DNA of 64,000 nucleotides, from assembly GCA_030248215.1 (NCBI GenBank), contig JASANG010003699.1:1-64000 (forward strand). Direction: 5' to 3'. The notes under the pieces are model-generated. The model did not search any database. It saw nothing but the letters and a program-made list of their open reading frames with translations, and was not told where the DNA came from. Positions within the stretch are counted from its first letter, which is position 1, and each line of letters opens with the position of its first letter. The DNA is from Enoplolaimus lenunculus. Lineage: Eukaryota > Nematoda > Enoplea > Enoplida > Thoracostomopsidae. Position numbers and translations under genes: made by a program. Below, piece after piece: positions 13,701-25,700 of the stretch.

Positions 13701-16700
13701 ACGTTTTTTAAACTGAAGTTAAAATGAAAAATCAACCGGATAACGGATATTCAATTGCGGTGCCGGCCGAATATCATTAAGCTGATTTGTACACTCGGAC
13801 ACATTTAACGATTTGTTATAATTTAATTTCCAAGTATGTGAAGAACGTTTTTTACTGAAGAAACAATAAAAAAAGAAACAAACACGTAATTTTAGTTCAA
13901 TAATATATACACTTGCTCAACTCAAATGCTTTGAGCAGAGCACAATTTGGAGGCTAGCTCGGATAACATCAAGTAAAAATAAAAAATTTTCCAAGACCGG
14001 ACAGGGTTGGGCAGTGGAAAACACCAACGCGAAAATGGTTTGTTTCGGTTTTTTCTTTTTCCGAGGGGGTGGAAAAAACAAAAAATCTTTTTACATACAT
14101 CGCAAAAAACCGCGAGCGATTGGCTTTTCTCGCGCTCCCGTCATCGCGATGGCTGATTTACTGAATTCAGTAATACCTGCTTGATTAAATTTAGTAATAT
14201 ATGTCGTTTTTCAATAGACAAGTCATCCTGTTTCGGTTTCTTCTTTTCCGATAGGTGACAAAAAGGAAAAACTTTTTACGTACATCGCGAAAAACCGCAA
14301 GTGAATGGTTTTTCTCGCGTTCCCGTCATCGTGAAAGCTGATTTACTGAATTTAGTAATAGCTGTTTGATTAAATTTAGTATCGTATGTCATTTTTCAAT
14401 AGACAAGTCATCCATTAACGTTCTCGCATTTGTGAAATTTACAAATCGGTTTAATGATATACGGCCGGACCCACTATGAATATCCGGTATCAGGGTTGCT
14501 TTTTTCAAAAAAAATTCAGTCGACCGGCAAAAACGGTTTTTCCGTTACTTTCCGAAAAAAAACTGAAAAACCGTTTTTCCGGTCGACTGAATTTGTTTGA
14601 AAGAACCAACTCTCATACCGGATATTTATAGTAGTGCCGGCCGTATATCATTAAACCGATTTGTACATTCGGATATATTTAACGATTTGTTCCAATTGAA
14701 TTTTCCGCATGTTAAGAACGTTTTTGAAACTAAAGCAAAAATAAAAAAAGCCAAGGAAACGCTTAATTTTATTGCAATAAACATATGCATTTGCGCCGCT
14801 CAAATGTATAAGTCTAAAAGATTAGCGCCGCCTACCCTCGGCAAATTTTAAGTTATAGTGATAGAAAATTGTCAGGTCAGTGCTCATTGGGATGGCCCGC
14901 GACTGGGGTGGGTACGTCCACAAGTCACTGGCAAGAGAATTGCGGGAATCCTTCATGTGAGCAATATTTCTCGGTCTAAGCCGCACTAAATCATATGTAC
15001 ATTCGGGAACACGCAGCCTCACCTTAGCCAAGAGTAATTAACTGAAGCAACAAAATCCAGTAAACAACCCCAAGCCTAAGCGCTGGCGCAAGCCGACAAC
15101 TCTCGAGGCTGCTCACATAGCCTGATGTCACAAATCCGCGAAATTATGCCTTTAGATGTGACTAGATTTACAAAACTTGGTCATAGACTATAACTTCAGT
15201 AAAACATTCTTTCCAGATCAATAATCTTAGCAAGCTGCTTTATTTGTTAGAAATACCAGATACGTACATAGAAACGCTGTTATCCGCTTCTTATGACATT
15301 TTTTGGTGGACAAAGAATAACAAATTTTACCCGCACGTGAAAATTCTTTACCCGTGGATATACCCTCGGTCAAATTTATTTTACACGACCCGCGTGAGAG
15401 TACTACTAACGTTTCGGCCGTTTGTTGAAGCATTTCTCGCAGTTTCGCTCAGTATAGACCATACCAAAGGCAAATTTTAAGGACTGGGGCAAATTTTTTG
15501 TCAAATTAGCATACAAGAATCAATACCAAATGAGTTATTTTTATAAGCGTCGAAATGATATTAAACTTATCACTGTCGAAACACAACTGAAAAATAATTG
15601 TAAAGCCGAAGCATATTGCACTGCAAAAATCAAAGTAACAACGAGTAGTTCAGGCGCAAAAATAAGAATCCTGTACAAAGTCGGTCCGCTGGCTTGTATA
15701 TTGGTTAGAAACTGATAAATTCAATTAATTCTATTGGTTGAATATTAATGTGATATGCAAATCTTGCATTTACTAATCCGAATGGAGTAATTTTGCGTTG
15801 TAAATTGTAGAAATTCATCAAAAACCTAATTTTAAGTTACAAAACAATTCGACAACTGAAATTTTGAACCGCGGTCATATATTATAGTTGCCATTAGTGT
15901 AACAGTTGTTTGTCTTTGCAACATTTTTAATCCTTTGCTTTTTCGTTTGAGCTTGTTGTTGACCAACTTTTGCGAGATTCAGTGCAAGGAAATTTGCTTA
16001 CCTAATTGGTTCAAATCTCAAAAACTGCAGATGCCAACATATGAAACTTTTTGCTTGTATAGCTCACGGTGACCATATGATCGGATTTCTGCCAAATGTC
16101 TTGTCTAACCTTTTTTGTTTAAGCTGTGCTTCAAAAGTAGGAAGACAGGGAGGCAAGCAAGGATTGTCGATGGCAGACGGTTGTGAAGACAACAAAGGCG
16201 CACCAAGCCATGAAATGATGCATGCAATTGGATTTTTTCACGAACACACTCGGGCTGACCGAGATCAGTATATCACTGTGGTCCTAGAAAACGTTGAAAA
16301 AGGTAATAAATTATGCATTTTTATAAGCGAAAATATATGCATAACTATGTTGGTCTAATTGGCTTATCATTAGTTTCAGGGTTAGGTTTAGACATATGTT
16401 AAATTTTACAAATATGCTTATACTACTCATACCCCCGCATAATAACAATGGCCAATATATTCTTAGAAAAAGCAACACATAGACTCATGTGTGGAATTTT
16501 AAAAAGATGGGGTTGAAACCCCTGATCTCCTTCGGTTCTGCTGTTGATGACTTATTACTTATTTCGGTGTTGCCATGCAAGCCATTGCGAATTATTTGAT
16601 TATTAATTTAAGTTTTTTTGCATTGTCTATAAATGTCCAAGCAAGAAATTTTCAAAATCCACACATATATTTACCTGCTCGTACACTTCTTTTATTGAAA

Positions 16701-19700
16701 TTGCATATAAAGTGTCTTCAAATTGTTCATTAAGGTTCTTGTAGCACATTTAAGGAGAAGAACATGATTTCGACATCTGCGACCAAAATTCAGAACCAAG
16801 TTGTGCGCTACCAAACAGCGGTTATGATTACCGTAGGTAAAAATGCTTTGTTGTTGTTACTAAAACAATAATTTTTAATTTTGTTTTTAAACAATTATAT
16901 ATACTAACCCATTTATGCGGGTGGATCTGGTACACTGAACAAATAAAATTTGCGTTATCGAAGTTAAGCTAATACCAAGCATGTAAACGATAGCGCTGAT
17001 CTTATTTATTTTAAAAGGTTTACTTTATAATTTTCAACAATTTTCACTTTTTTAGTGTGATGCACTATTCAGACACTGCTTTTTCTTACAATAAAAGCGA
17101 CCCGACCATCAAAACCATGATTCCTAAAAAAGCGGGTAAGTGCAAATTCCACTTATATTTAAATAGTCATTTTGTAAACGACCAGCTGTTGTAACATTAC
17201 GTGTAGTAATGAGCGATTGAAAAAACTGTAGCGAACTTCATCCGCGAGTTGTCGGTGCTGTTTTAAGGCAGCAGGGTTTTTTATCCAAAAGTTATATCCC
17301 TTCAAATTTTAACATTTACTGTATTAAACATGCACTACCGCCTCTGGTAAAGCTTAAATCTTACAAACGTGTGAATGATACATACTTCATCATCAAATAT
17401 GTGTGTGTTTGCACTATAGTTTTGAGGTCCATAGGTTGTGAACCGTTGGTTTTACAGCCATAAAAATTGTACCGTTGCACTTAGCTCGTCAAGATCTATA
17501 GGTTAGGCTGCTTTTCATGTAATTTCCAGAAGTGTTCTAAATTTGCACCTTCATCATATTCGTTTATGTTTATTGTTACACAATATTTCGCTCATTTTGT
17601 GGTTTGCGCATGTCTATTCAAGAGTCGAACTAGGACAACGTGCCGGACTTAGCAAAGGTGACGTAGCTAAAATTAACCAAATGTATAACTGCGGATCGCA
17701 TACTGTCAAGCCACGAAATGGAGCTCCTTATCCGGGAGGTCAGTTTAATAGGGCCTGATGACAACATACATCAATGTATTCATGGCGGGGTTCACGTTAA
17801 CAGGGGCAGCCTGGATCACGTTTTGTCCCTATTACAATAGCGGGCAACATTTTGCCTGCATGTTGATCCGCTATCAAATTAAAGAATTCGAATTGTCTGC
17901 TATCCTGATGTGACATTCACTGTTTGTAGTGCAATATCATATGATATTCCAAGTATTGTGTGCCACCATCATGTGACATGTTTGAAAATGTCTGCAAAGT
18001 TGTGGTAAACTAGTTTGAATGTTCTAGAGAATGTCATATGATAGTAAAGTGTGAAATTTGAATTATTCGTCCTTAGGAATATATTTTGAGAAAATTTTTG
18101 CCAGAAACAAAAACGTAGGAGCTAATTCAGGTTTCGAAATGATTTTAATGCTACGTTATCTGACATTTCACTATTTTATTAGTGTGCAAAACTGCATTGT
18201 CCTGCACAATGTCACATGATATTTAGCAGAATTTTGAAATATCGCATGATATTTGCATAAAACAGCTATTTAGTTCGCTAAAATTTATGTTGACGTCGGA
18301 TCAACATGGGACAAAACGTGAAATTTGAATTATTCGTCCTAAGGAATATATTTTGAGAAATTTTTTGCCAGAGACAAAAACGTAGGAGCTAATTCAGCTT
18401 TTAAAATGATTTAATGCTATTGTTACGGGAACTGCATTCCCTACACACGTACCTAGAATCAGAATAAAGCTGGTCAAGAAAAGTTTTAGCTATATAGATG
18501 TATAGCTCGAGTAGTGGTCAAACATAAATTAATGTTGTGGTCGAACAAGGTCGAGGTTGCTGTAATTGCTACGACATCGCTGTCGTCATCGGCGACCGTG
18601 GATCTTTCTTTGGATGGTCAATTCTTGGGGATTGACCCGATTATCACTTGTTTCAAAATTTTGAGGAAGATGGAAATTTTATGGTATGAAAGAGATGGAC
18701 CATTTATAAGTCTACCCTACCACAGCATAAAATTGTAAGGTTTGCCACAAAACTCCTCATAGCACAGAGCTAGCGTGATGGGCAGAGGATTAAAATTTTA
18801 AAATTAAATTTGGTGGTATCAAGTTTCATAACATACATAAACATATGTGTCTTATGAATATAAATATATATAGAAGAGGAAACTTTGTGATAACCCAGGG
18901 CTATCACGTAAATGACCGGGTGATAGCCTTGGGCTATGGCATATTTTGTGGCACCGTTGACAAAATTATTATGAAGGGCCCATGACCGTACGTAAATTCT
19001 TGGTTAGGATCTGCTTAATTAGAATAGTAGCTGCACAACCCGGGGCCTGGTTCGAGACATTCAAGCACATTAAGGGCATTTAAGCGCACATACGTAACGG
19101 AGTGACCCTCGAAACCCTACCCCTGAGAGATCGGCACAGATGGAGTTTCCCGAAGAACGGATCCAAGAGATTCAGGAGGGTCCGTCGCACATTGCCATCC
19201 TCTCCCCTAATTAAATTCGGCATCATCAGATATGAAAACAGTAGAATTTTTGCTGATTTGTGGAAGCGGAAAGTTTTCAAAACATTCTCTTTTAAAGTAT
19301 ATCGCCGACCAGTGTTATTCGTAACACATGGCTGTGTTGGACATACATTATATAAGAGAAAGTATACTTTTGAGTTTGTGTGTAAGGCCTGGGCTTTCCG
19401 TCGCGAACTCATTAATAGCCCACCTTTTCATGGAGACTTGCACGCTATTTCCTGTGGGTAAGCGGACTCTACCGGAACCCTTACTGGCCGTTGCAACCAA
19501 GACTTAATTGCTCCAACACTCATGGGTCTTAAATATCCTTTAAAGTCGGATCAACTTGTTGATATATTTCTCTTTTTCTGAGTGACGCAACACTTTCCTT
19601 TATTTGCTGACAAGGTTCGCACATTTTCAAACCGTGACTTAGGTATCTGACTAGTGCAGATATCACATTTGAATCTACTTGTTGACTAGAAGCTCAGACT

Positions 19701-22700
19701 AGATTAGAGGATATTATGGGTCATCCACGTAATACTGTCTGCACTACTGTAAAAAATTGTCCACACATCTGGTTTTAAGGGCGGGACAAAACGACAATGT
19801 CCTTAACCTATAAGGACTTCACAGAAGGCGTAACTAGATAGTGGGTTTTGAAAGCAGGTCCTTCGAAGGGACTAAAGACTGTGTAGACGCTGTCTGGACA
19901 CAGTCTCTGACAATACGAGTTCCTTCGAACAGACCCTGTATAATTGCAAAGCAAAGTTCCTTCCGACAAACTTTGTGTTTATGAAATAAGCTGAGTCCCT
20001 TCTGACAGACTCTGGACAAAACAGTTGCCCTTTAAATAACGTATTGACAATTTAGCATGGGTATGCACGGCAACGTAACCAAGCATATGTCGTTTAGAGA
20101 GAGTGCGAGTTGTCAGCAGGGTCTACACAGGACATGAGTGACATTTGGACATGTAATTTGGAAACAATAAAATTACAGACTTAGGGGCTCGTACGTGGGG
20201 ACAATCTTTTACAGTAGCGTAGACAGTATAACGTGGATAACCCATTAAATTTAGTTGGTATAAAGTTTAGTTTTGTTTCTAGGCAAGTTTTCTAATTGTT
20301 GAAGCTTGACCCAGTCTCAGCCTTTGTTTTCGCTACCATCTGCCGCATGAAATTTTATATCTTTTACTGAAAAGTTGTTTTCGGTTTCTTAGGCTGTCTG
20401 TCTCACGCAAGACCGTCTGGAAAATCTTTAATTACTAGACTAAAGTATCACCTTTCTCCTTTACTATATTCAAAATATCACAGGATTAAAAATCTTTTAA
20501 AAGTTAGAATTAAAATTGTTTGATCAAATATTTCCAACCAACGCCCATTAGCCTGTCTATTCGTGAAAACAACTTACAGGATCAGATGAGTAACTTTCGT
20601 CTAGAAGTAGAAAAAACATCGTAATTTTCATATAAGAGGTCGGTAGTAGTCAAAGGTTATGTCTAAAATATCACATTACCGCTATGGACTATAATTAAAT
20701 ATCACAGAAATTGTGAGCTATTAAAATTTCAAGAACTATAATCCGTCTGATTGGCGTTTTAGTTATCACAGACAATATGACCAAACAATTGAAGAGATTT
20801 CAGACAATTTTCATTTTATCGGGTAAAAGATGACTAAAATATCACCTTTTTCAATTGGTGAGCCCCATCAGCGCTAGAATTCAAGGAAAAGAAAGACAAA
20901 CCGAGTGGAACTTGTGAACGTCGCATGAAGTCTGTACTCTGAGACACACATACACCAGTTACATGTTCTCAAGACACACAAATGACATTTGGATAAGGGT
21001 TGCATCAGCGGAGGTTATGGTTTTTATAGAGGATTACTCTAACCTAAGGAAAAAACTAAAACTTTTAAATGTGGAGCAAAAGCATGTACCACACCATGTT
21101 TATTCCTTAACATGCACATGTGTTTAGGATACTATATGCGTAATCACCAGAATACGTAAGGGCGAGCCATTTGCCCGATTCAGATCGGTTGATTAGGAAG
21201 CCGGTACTACTATTCACCGGGTTAGGATGACTAGAATGCATGACTGGGCATGTTGACGGACTAAATTCAATTGAAGCTCTTTTACCATACTATTAGGCTA
21301 GTATATGTTCACCTTGCAACCAATGACTAGAGACAGAGCGATTTTTATCCTCACCTTTTGACTATAAACTGTGCAATTTCTAAAGCTACTGACTAGAAAC
21401 TAAGACTCGCAATTGTTGACTAGAGAATATAAATTTTAAATGCCGTATTAAAATATTGAAGTTAGATATCGGTCGAGCACACATAAATAAATATTATACA
21501 CATTTGAAGTTATGGAATTAAGTACACCGGACACACACATGAATCTTAGCTACACAAAAAATGAGACACACAGGAAAACAGCAGTTGAATGGGCTTTGAG
21601 GCATTGTTGTATGGGCCAGGTTCCGAAAACACAATTGTTAGAGGCGAGAGTAAAACAGATCGCATCACCTGATTCTAGAAGTCGCGGCAAGCAAAATGAA
21701 CCCCAACATACCCTTCCGTATGTATTGCAGGAGCAATTCAAATCTTACGATGAAACTCATATTAGGTGTCGGTGAACATTGGACCAAAACAATACTTTTA
21801 TTAGGAGTTTTCAAATGTTCATCCCCTGAGCTGTTGTCCGAGCCGTGTTCAAGCATGGTTGGAAACTTTCGGAATTTGGACTATCTTCCTATCTCATGCT
21901 CTTTGACCTGTCTGCTGACTAGGAAGCCATTGAACTACCTCAGTAAAATAGAGCGCAGGATTTGGTTTTATCAAGAATGTCTGCTGAAAGGATTAAGTAG
22001 GCTGGAATAATATTCAGTAATGTGCTATGAACTTATCACAATCTTGGTTGACAAGAATATCATTTACTGCCTCCTTGACCCATAGCTGTCTGACTAGAAG
22101 TTTTAAAATTTCATCCACTGAATTACAATACTAAATCGAAGAAATTTTCTGAGATAGCTCTATGATTGACCGAGCTATAACGACTGGAATGTTGTTCACC
22201 GGAAAATTTCAGTGAAACCACTGAGACACAATTTGGTGTAACACACTCACCGGGAGTTTGACTACCTTGAATAAGCAATCGACTAGGAGCACTGACTAAA
22301 GGATCACGAAAATTTATACTAATGAATTTAAAATTTAAGACTTGAAAATTCATATAGATTTGTATGTGTATGTGTAAGACACAGACACATGAACACAAGA
22401 TCTCAAATATATAAAGTAGAGAAGAGTTGGAGAAACTTTGAGCATGGTTCAACTAGGATTGAATATTTGTTATTTGGCCCTAGAAGCGATTATATCTATC
22501 CGTAGACGTCCAGCTAGTCACACAGTTATGGTGACATATCTGTATGTATATACATTTGAGGTTGTGCTTGAATGTTACCTGAACTAGGGGCTAGATTGAA
22601 GGCACGGTGTCAATACTTGGTCAAATGTTGGGATACTAACGTTGGGTTGGAATCTTAATTTGGTAATGTTATTTGGTACACCGGCCTGGGGCTCATTACG

Positions 22701-25700
22701 GGTGTCACCCTAGAACTTGCGTTGTCCGCTAATCAGATTAGAAGTGCGTAAGCAGCAAGGATAATTGTTAGCATTTTTAGGTGGAAACCTATAACAACGC
22801 CTGGTAAGGGTGGATTCATTTATTACTTATCGGTCATCCACGTTAAAATGCACGCGCCGATGTAATAAATGTTCCACCCACTTCATTAGGAACAGCACCA
22901 AAGTACACATACTAGCTGGAGGCAAGGTACAGTTTTATTGCTGTACTAACATAGTGCTAATTGTCTAAACTCTGTCGGAAGGAAATCTGGACAAACACAT
23001 GTTGTCTGTAGGATGTCAGGACATTACGTTAGCACACGCGCACACATTTAAAAAGGCACGCTGTGCACACATATTTATAAGCATCATTCAACGCAAAAAA
23101 TCAAGTCCCTTCTGAGGGACTATGGACAATAACAGTTCCCGATAATGATGTCAGGACAAGTACATATTTAGGTCTAGAGCATATTCATTGTCTAAAGGTT
23201 CAGACAATAACATACTGACATCTCAGACAGTGTATAAAGAGAGTGTGTAGGGACAACGTGGGCACCCAAAAGGGAAGGACATTTTTTTACAAAGGTGCGT
23301 GCATTTTAACGTGAATGACCCATTACTCGGTTGTATATGTATATGTGCGTCTGTTACTGGTTTATTGTTTGTTAATCTTCTTGCACCTGACCATTTTTCA
23401 TGTCATAAGGTTACTGTTGTTACCCGGGTTTTAGCTTTGGCCTTCTCTTGAAGTTTTGTCATAACTTGGTCAATTTGACTAGAAACTGACATATAACTGA
23501 ATCCTGTCTATGACTAGAAAATTTTAATATTTTCTTTTAGATCCTAGCCTCTGTCTGAGTAGGGATTAAGGATCTGCATGGATGATATGAGTTATTTAAG
23601 CGTGGAAAACTCAGAAGAAACTGGAAAGAGAGGTTTAGGCGCGATGGAGCCTAAAAGAATATAAGGATAAGTTACAGTCCTTGAGAATGGTAGCGAGCTA
23701 AGCATAAAATTTTGTGCACTTTCAAATGAACCCAAATAAGGGTAGATTGCAAAATTAAGCCCGACTTATCATTGTCATGTGTATGTATTTGTTTATCAAT
23801 TTTTCTGCTTCTTTTTATTATTCCTTTGTATTTTATGAATGACTAGCGGACTATAAGCAGCTAAGTAGAGAAAGCTAAGTCGTTAATACTTATCCTAGAT
23901 CTCCTTGTCAGCGGAAGTGTTACAATCAATTGCTAGATAAGTTAACTTTTATTCACTTTCGGACTAAAAACGCAAGATCAATTTTATCACTCAGGAGCCC
24001 GAGTTGTGCTTGTCATCTTTACCGTTGCCCTCTATTTTTATCTGTGTTGCTTAGTTGTTCCGGTTGTTTACTCTGACCCCCGCAACCAATTAGAGCACTG
24101 CTGTTCTCCCCGCAAGAACTCCCGAATTTTGATTCTCTGAATGCCTGTATCCTACAGTAAGATTACGGTATTGCGAATGTCCGTGTCAAGTTGTAGTCAA
24201 TCAAAACGCAGGATTTTTGAAGGCATGAAAGAACTAATCTGAAGAGGTGCGAGCAGCCAATAGTAATCGGGGAGGCAGGTGGTGAAAATTTCCGACCCTT
24301 CCCCGTCGCCCGGACTGAGGAATCAGCTCAGTCTTGGTTTGAGTCCCAGTTTTCGGAGCTCCACTATTTCACTGTGACGTGCAGTGAATAGTTGGAGTCT
24401 CCATTCAGTTTTACTCAGGCTTAGAACTCGCGCTAAGATTTAAGAGTTTTCTGTCATTTCTCGCTTAAGTCAGGCTTGGCTCTCGCAGATGGGACGTAGA
24501 TTTCCTTATGTTTAAATGCGACTTTGTAAACGATATGGTTCAAATTGTTTGTTGTCAACGAGAAAACCAGCCAACCCAGCCCAAGACAACATGTAATTGT
24601 TATGGGAATTTAGTCAAACGAGCGGCTCTATTTCGAATCTAATGAACCCGCGAAGTCATGCAGTCCTTAGGAGAGCGGGTAACTCAAAACGCGCATAAAC
24701 TACGCTAAATCCCGACTATCGTTGACTTCCAGTCATTATGAACTGTATCAGTTTGAGCATACCAAATTGCGATGAGGGTTTTAAATAGACAATCTCCCAT
24801 CAAGCGGGATAGTTTAATCCGAGTCTCATTAGCCCAGGAATTTTCAATATGTTCCCTGGTAACCCAACTATACGACTGAAATTCCCTAATTTTTCTTGTG
24901 GCTGCACGTGTCGTAAATGGGAAATTGAACGAATTTCTTTACAAGACCCAAATTAATCGGGGGCAAAATAACCAACCCAGTCCCGTGACTTCATCATTTC
25001 AGATCATTTGCATCTGCCAAAATCTATTAGCGGCCCCGTCAGTCCTACTCTCTGATGTCCCCTGACTTGTGTAGAATTTAGGACTTGTTAGATACAACAT
25101 CCACAAGTGCTTAGAGCATAATTGGTCCGAGGACATTCTATAGGATTAGGATATCGGGCAAGTATAGACTTAATAATGATAGCACCCCAGGAAGGATAAA
25201 GACTCCTAAGAGAAGTTCCTATTATTGGTAAGGTGGCCAGTCCATTCCAGGCCCAGCGGTAAGCTAAACAATTGATTAAGGAGGTATTTTGTTCTTTTAG
25301 CTATTCTAATATCGCTAAACGCTTTATTTAGAGCTAATCGTAACTAATTTTCGACTACGACTTCGTAGGATCAGGCAACGATTGTCTTTAAGTCTTGTAT
25401 CACAGCACAGGATTTAATGTATTGTTAATTCAATGATTTTACGTGTTTTCTTTAATAAATATTAAATGTGCTGTGAATTGATTCTCAACTCAACATGAGT
25501 TGTCAAAACTCAGTTAGCCTTGTGTGATTGCTCACTAAGCAGGCTTTAATCCGAACGTGGCACCACTCCTCAACCAGCCAACACGCATAAGGCCATTGCA
25601 ATGGTGGATCCCAGATACTAATACTATCTCGCCAACCATTGCTATTGTTTACATATGTGGCATGCTTAAGTACAGGCACACGCTTAGGTAGCTTAGCTTG

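Larger units (their letters stand above)
18421..25500 (+). mobile_element. R1 repeat element, right copy (end uncertain)
   Basis: Begins TGTTACGGGAACTGCATTCC at 18421, the inverse of the left copy's end at 3611. It is colinear with the left copy to about 22000 and then continues alone. GACTAG (the complement of CTAGTC) occurs 13 times between 19640 and 23850, so the motif keeps its orientation relative to the element. A TATA-like tract sits near 19345. The 3' end is not visible; 25500 is where recognisable R1-like texture stops. It lies within gene 1 intron 9 in gene orientation and carries two later TIR insertions. No coding domain seen; diverged fossil. Confidence 0.6.

Noticed and set aside
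16480-16590. Possible tRNA with a GGTTTCAACCCC-like B box on the minus strand
   Set aside because: No A box at proper spacing and no cloverleaf; it lies in gene 1 intron 6.
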